Assembly (NCBI GenBank): GCA_030425145.1
Contig: JAUHVK010000012.1
Location: forward strand, 56,437 to 120,436
DNA length: 64,000 nt
Source of the DNA: Alphaproteobacteria bacterium
GTDB lineage: Bacteria > Pseudomonadota > Alphaproteobacteria > Rhodobacterales > Rhodobacteraceae
Reading direction: 5' to 3'
Below, one piece after another: positions 16,014-24,007 of this stretch. Each line of letters begins with the position of its first letter. Positions within the stretch are counted from its first letter, which is position 1. Below the pieces are notes generated by a model. That model saw only the letters and a program-made list of their open reading frames with translations, ran no database searches and was not told the DNA's origin. The position numbers were made by a program, and so were the translations under genes.

Positions 16014-17522
16014 TCAGTCCAAAGCTTTGTCAGCGTTGTCGGTCAAATCCACCCAGATCGTCTTGAGCTGGGTGTACTGGTCATGTGCATGAACACCGTT
16101 ATCGCGGCCGCCAAAGCCAGAGGTATTGTAGCCACCAAACGGTGTGGAAATGTCGCCCTCGCCATAGCTGTTTACCGTCACGGTCCCCGCCCGCAGCATC
16201 CGTGCGCCGCGCAGGGCGCGCTTGCCATTGGCGGTAAAGATCGACGCGGCGAGGCCGTAATCGGTGTCATTCGCCACTGCGATCGCCTCTTCGAAACTGG
16301 CAACCTCGATGACCGACAGGATGGGGCCAAAGATTTCCTCGTGAGCGCGGCGGTCATCCTTTCCCACCTCGACCACCGTTGGTTCGACGAACATGCCGTC
16401 CGCCGTGCCGCCAAGGTGCAGCACATCCGCCTTGGCGTTTTCGAGGTAGGAACACACCTTGTCGCGATGCGCCTGTGACACCAGCGCGCCGACTCGGGTT
16501 TCCGGGTCCAGCGGATCGCCAACCGGCCATTCGCGCGCGTGGGCCTTCACCCTCTCCAGCAACGCATCCTTGACCCCTTTTTGCACGATCAGGCGGGACG
16601 TGGCCGAGCAGTTCTCTCCCATGTTCCAGAAGGCACCGTTGACCACATGCGCCGCCACGGCGTCGAGGTTTTCGGCGTCGTCCAATACGATGGCCGGGTT
16701 CTTGCCACCAAGCTCCAGCGTCACCTCTTTCAGGTTGCTGTCCGCTGCATAGTGCAGGAAACGCCGCCCCGTAATGGTCGAGCCGGTGAAGGACACGGCA
16801 TCGACGTCCGGGTGGCGCCCCAAGGGTTCACCGACCTCTGAGCCGCTGCCGGGCACAACGTTGAAGACACCGCGCGGCACACCCGCCTCATAGGCCAGTT
16901 CGGCAATGCGCAGCGCCGTCAGAGAGGTTTCTTCTGAGGGTTTCACCACTACGGAACAACCCGCCGCCAGTGCCGGGCCGATCTTCCACGCCAGCATCAG
17001 TGCGGGGAAGTTCCACGGCAGCACGAGACCCACCACGCCAACCGGCTCGCGCACAACCAGTGCCAGGTGATCATCTGAGGACGGCGCAACCTGATCGTAG
17101 ATCTTGTCAATCAGTTCGGCGTGCCACTTGATGACGTGGATCGTCTCGGGGATGTCTACCGTTTCGCAGTCGTAGATGGTCTTGCCGCTGTCCAAGCTCT
17201 CCATGACCGCCAATTCGCGCGCATTGCGGGTGAGCAATTTGGCAAAGCGGATCAAGACCTCTTTTCGCGCCGTCGGATGGAGGCAGGTCCAGCGGCCGTC
17301 GTCAAACGCCTCGCGCGCTTTCTCGACGGCGAAATCCACGTCCGCGGCGGCGCAGGACGCGATCTGCGCCAACACCGCACCCGTTGCCGGGTTCACGGTT
17401 TCAAAAGTCTCGCCAGAGAGCGCTGGGCGAAAACTGCCGTCGATGAAAGCCCCGGTCGGGAAATTCAGATTCGCGGCCAAGGCACCGTATTCAGCGCGGG
17501 TCAGCAGATCACTCATGGTCAT
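16014..17522 (-). CDS. NAD(P)-dependent aldehyde dehydrogenase
   Basis: 502-aa ALDH-superfamily enzyme oxidising an aldehyde to the acid. Catalytic Glu in VTLELGGKNP and catalytic Cys in GENCSATSR are present; VLPWNFPALM and FTGSTITGRRF form the NAD site and EIFGPILSVI is the usual C-terminal motif. The ATG at 17522 overlaps the upstream DapA-family gene by 14 bp; ATG 17516 is an in-frame alternative. The best fit is the PuuC/AldA branch (gamma-glutamyl-aminobutyraldehyde or semialdehydes), judged mainly by its coupled oxidase partner. Confidence 0.88.
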   Translation of the reverse strand: MTMSDLLTRAEYGALAANLNFPTGAFIDGSFRPALSGETFETVNPATGAVLAQIASCAAADVDFAVEKAREAFDDGRWTCLHPTARKEVLIRFAKLLTRNARELAVMESLDSGKTIYDCETVDIPETIHVIKWHAELIDKIYDQVAPSSDDHLALVVREPVGVVGLVLPWNFPALMLAWKIGPALAAGCSVVVKPSEETSLTALRIAELAYEAGVPRGVFNVVPGSGSEVGEPLGRHPDVDAVSFTGSTITGRRFLHYAADSNLKEVTLELGGKNPAIVLDDAENLDAVAAHVVNGAFWNMGENCSATSRLIVQKGVKDALLERVKAHAREWPVGDPLDPETRVGALVSQAHRDKVCSYLENAKADVLHLGGTADGMFVEPTVVEVGKDDRRAHEEIFGPILSVIEVASFEEAIAVANDTDYGLAASIFTANGKRALRGARMLRAGTVTVNSYGEGDISTPFGGYNTSGFGGRDNGVHAHDQYTQLKTIWVDLTDNADKALD

Positions 17523-18435
17523 TCCCCTTTTCGATCTCGGCCACAGTTGTCTTCAGCACACGGATCACCTGTGCCAATTCGCGTTTGTCGTCTTTGTTCA
17601 ATCCCTGCAGCGGCGGGCGCATCGGGCCAGCCGTGTGCCCGGCAATCTCGACCCCGTGTTTGACGCATTGGATGAACTTCCCACCCTGTTCGAGCACCCC
17701 CATCAGAGGCATCATGGCTGCCATGATCTTTCTGCCTTTGGCGAAGTCTCCGTTCACGGCACAGGCGCGGTAGAGCGCGATGTGCTCGTCGGGCAGGAAA
17801 TTCGACCCGGCGCAAATCCAGCTTCGAGCGCCCCAGGCAAAGAACTCCAACGCCTGATCGTCCATGCCGCAAGACATCTGGATGTGCGGGTAGTCGCGCG
17901 CCAGCAGATGTACGCGGTTGATGTCTCCCGAGCTTTCCTTGATCCCGATGAAGTTCTGCGAGCGCCCCACACGGTCGAGGAACTCGCGGCCCATTTCGAC
18001 GCCCATGCGTCCCGGGTAGTTGTAGAGGATGATCGGCAGGTCTGCGGCGCGGTCGATGGCCAATGCGTTCAGAGCATTCTCACGCTCGGTCGGCACCGAA
18101 TAGGGCGGTGTTCCGAGCAGCAGCGCATCCGCGCCCATCTCGCGCGCGCCCTGCGCCAACGCGATCGAGTCAGGGGTCCGCATCGCACCAGTGCCGACGA
18201 TCACTGGCAGACGGCCTTCGACCCGCTCAACGATGAAGCGCGCATTCGCCAGCCGTTCGTCAACCGTCTGGGCGTAGTTCTCGCCCGTGGAGCCGCCAGA
18301 GATCAGCCCATGCACACCCGCTGAGATCAAGTGGTCGATCAACACTGCCAACGCATCCCAATCCGGGCTGCCATCCTCGTGGTAGGGCGTGATCAGAGGG
18401 GTATAAATCCCCTCCAGCACAAATCTCGGCGGCAT
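17509..18435 (-). CDS. Dihydrodipicolinate synthase-family lyase (DapA/NAL superfamily)
   Basis: TIM-barrel class I aldolase family member. Start ATG 18435 is preferred over the track start 18495 because GAGAGGA precedes it and the protein then begins MPPRFVLEGIYTPLITPY, in line with the family; length 308 aa. Schiff-base Lys lies in IGIKESSGD, the catalytic Tyr in ILYNYPGRMG and the carboxylate-binding loop in GGSTGENYAQT. Members add or remove pyruvate or dehydrate and deaminate keto acids. True lysine biosynthesis is unlikely in this catabolic operon with ALDH and oxidase genes. Substrate unknown. Confidence 0.85.
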   Translation of the reverse strand: MPPRFVLEGIYTPLITPYHEDGSPDWDALAVLIDHLISAGVHGLISGGSTGENYAQTVDERLANARFIVERVEGRLPVIVGTGAMRTPDSIALAQGAREMGADALLLGTPPYSVPTERENALNALAIDRAADLPIILYNYPGRMGVEMGREFLDRVGRSQNFIGIKESSGDINRVHLLARDYPHIQMSCGMDDQALEFFAWGARSWICAGSNFLPDEHIALYRACAVNGDFAKGRKIMAAMMPLMGVLEQGGKFIQCVKHGVEIAGHTAGPMRPPLQGLNKDDKRELAQVIRVLKTTVAEIEKGNDHE

Positions 18436-18588
18436 CAGCGTAGTCCTCTCGATGGTGATTGGCCCACCGATGCAGACCGAGAGGTATTGTTGCAAGCGAG
18501 AAAAAAGTCTCGCGCGGCAATAGAAATTCTAATGCGCATTCCGCAGCGCTTTGGGTCCGCCGGCTACCGGATATTGCAGCTAGGCAAG

Positions 18589-19482
18589 TTACTTTTTCGA
18601 GGCGTCAAGTACGCGGTCCAGCCGTGCCATGAGTTCCGCTGTCCCCGGGTCGAGATCAAGTGAAGCGATATGATCCTGCCAAACCGCTGTCGCTGCGCTC
18701 AGCCCGTTCGGAAGACCCAGCCCATCGACCGTCAAAGCGACCTCGCGCATTTCCGCTGCGCGGCGTGTGCCGTGCACCATCATGCGTTCGAGGTTGTAGG
18801 TGGCACGGTCCCGCCAGCGGATGTCGGGGTCCGAAGCCTCAAGCGATCCGATCACTTGGTCTTCAACGCCTGCGCGCCGTGCGGCAAGGAAACACTCGGC
18901 TGTCAGCGCCTCCAACCCCTTGATCATCACAGAACGCAGCATTTTGACCGAAGACGCCTGGCCTACCGTGTTCCCTGCAACACGGGGCTTCATTCCGAGT
19001 CCTTCCAGAACTTCATTCGCCGCATCGACATGCGGCCCCGCGATAAGCAGGGGAACTTCATGGCGCTTTGGGTGAACTGGAGCCATTACTGCGACATCGA
19101 CATACCGTCCGCCGACACTCTCGATCAGTTGCGCCGCTCGGACCTTGCTTTGAGGCGCGCAGGAATTGCAGTCGAACCACAATGCCCCTTCACCGAGAAA
19201 CTCCGCGGAGGTTTGTGCGGCGACGAAGGCCTGATCGGCGGTGACGACGCTGAAGACCGCTTGTGCGTCATTGAGAGCGCTGTCCACCGAGGCGTAACCG
19301 GCAACACTATGTTCGGCGTAACGGCGCTCCATCAAAGCGGCGGTGTCCGGGTTCCCCGACTTAATGTCGTAGGCGGACACCTCTGCGGCAATGGCGGCGT
19401 CCCGCCACCCGGAGGCGAACGCCATGCCGGCTTCTCCGAAGCCGATGAAAGTAATTTGGGGTGTGTTCAACTCTTGGGTCAT
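18589..19482 (-). CDS. NAD(P)-dependent dehydrogenase, beta-hydroxyacid dehydrogenase-like with DUF1932 C-terminal domain
   Basis: 297 aa. N-terminal Rossmann domain with ITFIGFGEAGMAFASGW, substrate-type motif DCNSCAPQSKVRAA, and a conserved Lys in QASSVKMLRSVMIKGLEAL where the 3-hydroxyisobutyrate/6-phosphogluconate family has its catalytic lysine. The C-terminal helical part fits DUF1932. It probably oxidises a beta-hydroxy acid or reduces the matching keto acid. A 153-bp gap separates it from the DapA-family gene and 27 bp from the TauE gene, so it likely belongs to the upstream TTT operon. Confidence 0.8.
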   Translation of the reverse strand: MTQELNTPQITFIGFGEAGMAFASGWRDAAIAAEVSAYDIKSGNPDTAALMERRYAEHSVAGYASVDSALNDAQAVFSVVTADQAFVAAQTSAEFLGEGALWFDCNSCAPQSKVRAAQLIESVGGRYVDVAVMAPVHPKRHEVPLLIAGPHVDAANEVLEGLGMKPRVAGNTVGQASSVKMLRSVMIKGLEALTAECFLAARRAGVEDQVIGSLEASDPDIRWRDRATYNLERMMVHGTRRAAEMREVALTVDGLGLPNGLSAATAVWQDHIASLDLDPGTAELMARLDRVLDASKK

Positions 19483-19509
19483 GGTCCCTCCGTGGACGGT
19501 ATCCCTTTA

Positions 19510-20259
19510 TCAATACATGTCGCCGAGGCCCTGCCAGATCAAACGCAGGGAGATCAGCACCAGTAGAGCGTTTAGTCCCAGCCCGAAGCGTCGATCATCA
19601 ATCCGGTTGAGAACATGGCCCCCGGTCCAGGTTCCCGCAAAACCCGCCAACAACATCAAGACGATCAATCCGGCCCAGTTGGAAAAGGCAAAACCGAGGC
19701 CAGCGAAAACGACGACTTTCAGCCCATGCTGTAGCGTCATCAGTGCCGCATGGGTTGCCACATGCGCATGGCGGGGCAGTCGGAAGGCCTTGGTGTAGCT
19801 GGCGACGAAGAGGCCTGTCGCCCCGAAGAGCATCGTCAGAAAGCTGGACACGATCCCGCTGACCAGCGCTTTTTCCGAAAGCCATTTTGGCGGGCGCGCC
19901 ACCACCGTCCAGATCACGAAACAGCCAATGCCGATCTGAATCGCCGACTCAGGCAGGTCGATAGCGACCGAACCGCCAGAGACCGCGCCGACAAGCGAGC
20001 CAACTGCGAAGGCGGGTAAGGCTGGTCGATGTACCTTTCCAAGCAACAGCAAGGCGCGACCCGCATTTGACCCGAGTTGCACCACGCCATGAACCGGGAT
20101 CAATGCGGAGGCAGGAACGAGCGTCGCCATCACCGCCAGCAGCAGTCCGCCACCTCCGATACCGAGCGATCCGCTGATGAAAGAGCTGATGTAACTGGCA
20201 AGAACAAGTGCGAGCAGGGTTCCCTGGGACATGCCCTCGGGCAGCAGGGTCTCGATCAC
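19510..20259 (-). CDS. TauE/SafE-family membrane exporter
   Basis: 249-aa hydrophobic protein with about eight membrane segments in the two-repeat TauE/SafE pattern (LASYISSFISGSLGIGGGGLLLAVMATLV near the N-terminus and GGHVLNRIDDRRFGLGLNALL near the end). Family members are anion permeases proposed to export sulfite, sulfoacetate or other organic acids. Overlaps the hydroxyacid dehydrogenase stop/start by 4 bp. Its presence in a carboxylate operon hints at an anionic by-product or sulfonate chemistry, but the substrate is not readable. Confidence 0.85.
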   Translation of the reverse strand: MIETLLPEGMSQGTLLALVLASYISSFISGSLGIGGGGLLLAVMATLVPASALIPVHGVVQLGSNAGRALLLLGKVHRPALPAFAVGSLVGAVSGGSVAIDLPESAIQIGIGCFVIWTVVARPPKWLSEKALVSGIVSSFLTMLFGATGLFVASYTKAFRLPRHAHVATHAALMTLQHGLKVVVFAGLGFAFSNWAGLIVLMLLAGFAGTWTGGHVLNRIDDRRFGLGLNALLVLISLRLIWQGLGDMY

Positions 20260-21233
20260 CGGGCACCAATCGCATCGGGGTTGATCACGTTCACCGGTGC
20301 GCTGTCGGCAAAGGCGTTGATCTGGGCGTAGATCTCGGCGAATTGCAGGTCCAACTCATCCTCGGTTACGAAACCGATATGGGGCGTGCCGATGACGTTT
20401 GGATGCGACGCGATCGGGTCATTCGGATTGGTGAGTGGTTCTTTGTCGAACACGTCCAGCGCGAGGCGACCCGGTCGTCCGGCGGCAAGAGCCGCTTCCA
20501 ACGCTCCCGGAGCGACAAGGCCCGCGCGCGATGTGTTGATGAATGTGGCGGAGGGTTTCATCGCCATCAGGTCGTCTGCCGTGATGATCCCACGCGTCGC
20601 CGGAACAAGCCGGACATGCAGGCTCACAAAGTCGCTTTGGGCAAAGAACTCTTCCCGGCTTGCGGCGACGGTTTCACCATTGGCAGTTGCGCGAGCACGA
20701 CCCTCATCCGATCCCCACCAGACAACATCCATCCCGAAGGCTTTCGCATAGTGTGCGACCTGTCCGGCGATGCCACCGTAACCGTAGAGACCCAACCTGC
20801 GCCCGCCGACCGTCTGGCCAACGCCGATCTGCCAGTTTCCGGCCTTGAGAGAGGCCATCTGCTGCGGGATCTGTCGGGCGGATGCCAGAAGCAACGCGAA
20901 TGTCAGCTCTGCCGCTGCGCGCGAGGGCGCGTCTTTCTTGGTGTTGGAGCAGAAGACAACGCCATTTGCGGTGCAGGCTGGTACGTCGACGTGAGGATAC
21001 ACGCCACGCTGGCTGATAAGTCTGAGGTTCGGCAGGCGGTCGAGCAGCGCTGGGCCAATTGCAGTCCGTTCGCGGAACAGGACAAGGACATCCGCATCGG
21101 CCACACGCTCGGCGAGGGCTTCTGGATCGGGTTGGTGGTCAGTCCAGACAGTCACGTCATGGCTGTCGAGCAGGGAAAAGCTCGGCAGGGTCCGCAGAGT
21201 GTCGAACCAGTCGTCGAGGATATGAACCTTCAT
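20256..21233 (-). CDS. D-2-hydroxyacid dehydrogenase family protein
   Basis: 325-aa NAD-dependent dehydrogenase of the D-isomer-specific 2-hydroxyacid family. The NAD motif GLYGYGGIAGQVAHYAKAFG, the substrate Arg in LHVRLVPATRGI and the catalytic His in IGTPHIGFVTEDELD can be seen, and the fold is complete. Known members interconvert 2-hydroxy and 2-keto acids (glycerate, phosphoglycerate, lactate analogues). Flanked by TauE (4-bp overlap) and the ThDP enzyme (21 bp), so it probably reduces or oxidises the 2-keto acid that enzyme handles. Confidence 0.88.
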   Translation of the reverse strand: MKVHILDDWFDTLRTLPSFSLLDSHDVTVWTDHQPDPEALAERVADADVLVLFRERTAIGPALLDRLPNLRLISQRGVYPHVDVPACTANGVVFCSNTKKDAPSRAAAELTFALLLASARQIPQQMASLKAGNWQIGVGQTVGGRRLGLYGYGGIAGQVAHYAKAFGMDVVWWGSDEGRARATANGETVAASREEFFAQSDFVSLHVRLVPATRGIITADDLMAMKPSATFINTSRAGLVAPGALEAALAAGRPGRLALDVFDKEPLTNPNDPIASHPNVIGTPHIGFVTEDELDLQFAEIYAQINAFADSAPVNVINPDAIGAR

Positions 21234-21254
21234 GTCGCGTCCAATCTGCTCGGG

Positions 21255-22916
21255 TTATCGTGAGGTTTGTGGCGGATGCGCGCGCCGGATCACAGGCGAG
21301 GCGACCTGATCCGAGATTGGAATGTCCCAAACCGTGGCGCTGTCGCTTGCTGCAAAGGCTTCGACCAGTCTTGGAATATCGGAAAGGTCGTTCACGGTTT
21401 CACCAACGAGTCCGAAGCCGCGCGCGATGGCGGCAAAGTCGGTACGTCCAAAGACAGCGCCATCATCGGGAAGACCTTCTGCACGCAGTTTGTGAATTTC
21501 AGAGCCGTAAGCGCCATCGTTCAGCACAACGATCAGCACTTTCAGACCGTGGCGTTTGATGGTTTCCAGTTCCTGCACATGCATCAACAGGCTGCCATCG
21601 CCGTCGAACAATACCACCGGGCTGTCGGGGCGTGCGCAGGCAACGCCCATGGCAAAGCTGATACCGTTGCCGATTGCGCCGAATTCGCGGATCGTCAGAA
21701 AGTGCTCCTGCGGGCGCGAAGGCATGTGCGCAACGTAGTAGGAACAATGACCCGAGGAGTTCACCATTTCCCACCCTGCGGGCAGTGCGGCTTCCAGCGC
21801 GGCGGCCACACCGCGGGGGTCATGGGTGCCATCGTCGATGGTGAAACTGGCCGCGTCGTAAGGTTCGGTTTTGATCCGTTCGGCCAGTTCCTTTGTCCGT
21901 TGATTTGAGGTGCGACGGCTGACGCAGGCGGCAAGGGCCTCGGCCCCAAGACGCGCATCCGCACGCAGGTGCATGTCCGCCGCGCGGCGCCCTTGTGACA
22001 GGGTCACAGGTTCCACGTCGATCTGCAAAACCTGCGCATTTGGCCAGAGCTTGCCCGCGTCGGCATTGTGCCGGGCGAGGGATGTTCCGAAAGCAAGGAT
22101 CAGGTCGGCTTGCCCCAGCACCTCTCGTGCCACGTCCGACGAAAAACCACCAGCAACGCCAAGGGAGAAGGGGTCATCGTGGAAGAGCCCCCTTGCGGGC
22201 AGTGTCGTGCAAAGCGGAGCATCCAGCGCCTCTGCCAGTGCCCGACACGCAGGGCCTGCATCGGAGTCCACCGCGCCCATCCCGGCCATGACAACGATGC
22301 GCCCTGCGCTTTCGATGGCCGCGACTGCTGCGGACAGATCTTCCGGGTTAGGCGGCATCGGCCCGGACTTGGGCACAATGTCGACCGAACAAGCGGGCAA
22401 GTTTGCGTTTTCGGGCCGAGCGGCATTTTGCAGGTCGAAGGGAACACCGACGACAACCGGACGGCGTTCCATTCTTGCCTGTACAAAGGCGTCGCGCAGT
22501 GTTGTGGCCATACGGGACACGTTGTGTAGAGAATGGTAGGCGGCACCAGTGGCGGTCACGAAGGGCGCTTGGTCTATAGCTTGATTGTACCAACCGGTGT
22601 TGAGCGGTGACTCGCCTGCAAAAACGACCATAGGCAAACGCGCGCGGACCGCAGCAGGCAGTGCAGTCATCAACTGAGTCAGGCCCGGGCCGCATGTGAC
22701 GGTGGCAAACCCGACTTCGCCTGTCTTGCGTGCGTGAGCCATAGCGGCGGCGGCCGCGCAATGTTCGTGCCGGACGTAGATCATTTCGACGCCGTGACCA
22801 GCGAGGCGGGTGGCGAAGTTCATGTTGGCGTCGCCGAGCAGAGCAAAGCAGGTGCCGACATCTTCCTGCGCGACCACATCCGCCAGAAGGTCGAAGACGT
22901 GCTGTTGGGTACTCAC
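21255..22916 (-). CDS. Thiamine-diphosphate-dependent enzyme (acetolactate synthase/decarboxylase-like)
   Basis: 553 aa with the three-domain ThDP layout: PYR domain with the activating Glu in IYVRHEHCAAAAAMAHA and GFATVTCGPG, middle Rossmann-like domain (about 190-320), and PP domain with the cofactor motif FDGDGSLLMHVQELETIKRH...LNDGAYG. GTG start at 22916 overlaps the PrpF stop (GTGA). Members decarboxylate or carboligate 2-keto acids. The lack of a regulatory subunit and the catabolic neighbours argue against branched-chain biosynthesis; a keto-acid decarboxylase or lyase is more likely. Substrate unknown. Confidence 0.83.
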   Translation of the reverse strand: MSTQQHVFDLLADVVAQEDVGTCFALLGDANMNFATRLAGHGVEMIYVRHEHCAAAAAMAHARKTGEVGFATVTCGPGLTQLMTALPAAVRARLPMVVFAGESPLNTGWYNQAIDQAPFVTATGAAYHSLHNVSRMATTLRDAFVQARMERRPVVVGVPFDLQNAARPENANLPACSVDIVPKSGPMPPNPEDLSAAVAAIESAGRIVVMAGMGAVDSDAGPACRALAEALDAPLCTTLPARGLFHDDPFSLGVAGGFSSDVAREVLGQADLILAFGTSLARHNADAGKLWPNAQVLQIDVEPVTLSQGRRAADMHLRADARLGAEALAACVSRRTSNQRTKELAERIKTEPYDAASFTIDDGTHDPRGVAAALEAALPAGWEMVNSSGHCSYYVAHMPSRPQEHFLTIREFGAIGNGISFAMGVACARPDSPVVLFDGDGSLLMHVQELETIKRHGLKVLIVVLNDGAYGSEIHKLRAEGLPDDGAVFGRTDFAAIARGFGLVGETVNDLSDIPRLVEAFAASDSATVWDIPISDQVASPVIRRAHPPQTSR

Positions 22917-24007
22917 GCCTTTCCTCCGAATATCGCTTTGGGGACCATTACCTCGCCACGTGCGATCAGACGTGCTGTGCGCACCACGCCGGCGGAGTGA
23001 AAGGAGAAACCGTTGTCTCGGCTGAACTTGACGGTGACGTCCATTGTGCCAACGGGATGTTCGATCATCATCGTGACGGGAGACCCTTCAACGGGTGTTG
23101 CAGTCCCTTCGGCAACGGTTCCGGGGGCGAGGGCGCAAGCCGCGAGGCATTGGGAACCCGTCACCGCCAGCGTCGGGTGCGTCGTCCACGGCATGAAGTA
23201 GCGTGCGCTAAAATGGCCACCATCGCGGGGTGGTGCGATCAGCCCGAGCTTCGGTGTCACTTGTTCGCGGACATCACCGAACCCCATCATCTCTCCGGCT
23301 TTGAGGCGGATCGCCTCCATCCGGGCGAAGAGATCGCGATTGGCGTCAAGCTCTTCCACGGTTTCGTACCCTGTGAGTCCGAAATCAGCGGCGCGGGCGA
23401 TCATCATGGGCATGGCCACATCGATGCAGGTGACGGTGACCCCGTCGATCACGTCTGTCGGGTTGCCGGTCGGGAACATGACCCCGCCGGAGCGAGAGCC
23501 AACCACGTCGAGGAAATCCAGCGCGACAGGCGCAGAGGTACCAGGCACGCCGTCGATGGCTACGTCGCCGTCATAGCTGACCTGCCCACCGGGGGTCTGT
23601 ACGATGGCCTCTACAAGTGCGCCAGTATTGACCGCACGGATACGGACCTTGGTTTCATCACCCTGCGGGGCGACAAGGCCCATCTCGATGGCCGCCGGGC
23701 CAACACCGACCAGGATGTTGCCGCAGGTTGGTTTGAAATCGACGATCGGTTTTTCAACGCCGACCTGGGCAAAGAAGTAGTCGACATCGACGCCCGGCTC
23801 TTCCGATTTGGACAGCATTGCGACCTTGGTTGTCACTTCGACGCCGCCACCCAGCCCGTCGATCGTGCGCTTGTTCCCGGCACCCATGACCGAAACCAGA
23901 ACGCGTGCCAGCGCCTCGCGGTCCTCAGGCAGGTCTTCGCGCCGGAAATACGGTCCCCGCGAAGTGCCGCCGCGCATAAAGTGAAAGGGTATCGCTGTCT
24001 GTGTCAT
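22913..24007 (-). CDS. PrpF-family isomerase/tautomerase (4-oxalomesaconate tautomerase-like)
   Basis: PrpF/LigU/GalD fold (tandem diaminopimelate-epimerase-like domains). The start is ATG 24007, which overlaps the TctA stop as ATGA; the track start adds 42 residues that read inside tctA. Product 364 aa starting MTQTAIPFHFMRGGTSRGPYF, a signature of the family. KPTCGNILVGVGPAAIE carries a conserved Cys-Gly-Asn. Known members isomerise cis/trans-aconitate, methylaconitate or oxalomesaconate, all tri- or dicarboxylates, which fits the tricarboxylate transporter immediately upstream. Which of these it uses is inference. Confidence 0.87.
   Translation of the reverse strand: MTQTAIPFHFMRGGTSRGPYFRREDLPEDREALARVLVSVMGAGNKRTIDGLGGGVEVTTKVAMLSKSEEPGVDVDYFFAQVGVEKPIVDFKPTCGNILVGVGPAAIEMGLVAPQGDETKVRIRAVNTGALVEAIVQTPGGQVSYDGDVAIDGVPGTSAPVALDFLDVVGSRSGGVMFPTGNPTDVIDGVTVTCIDVAMPMMIARAADFGLTGYETVEELDANRDLFARMEAIRLKAGEMMGFGDVREQVTPKLGLIAPPRDGGHFSARYFMPWTTHPTLAVTGSQCLAACALAPGTVAEGTATPVEGSPVTMMIEHPVGTMDVTVKFSRDNGFSFHSAGVVRTARLIARGEVMVPKAIFGGKA

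Noticed and set aside
17176-18324. 382-aa plus-strand ORF opposite the ALDH and DapA-family genes
   Set aside because: It spans two real minus-strand genes and reads as low-complexity Arg/Ala/His sequence.
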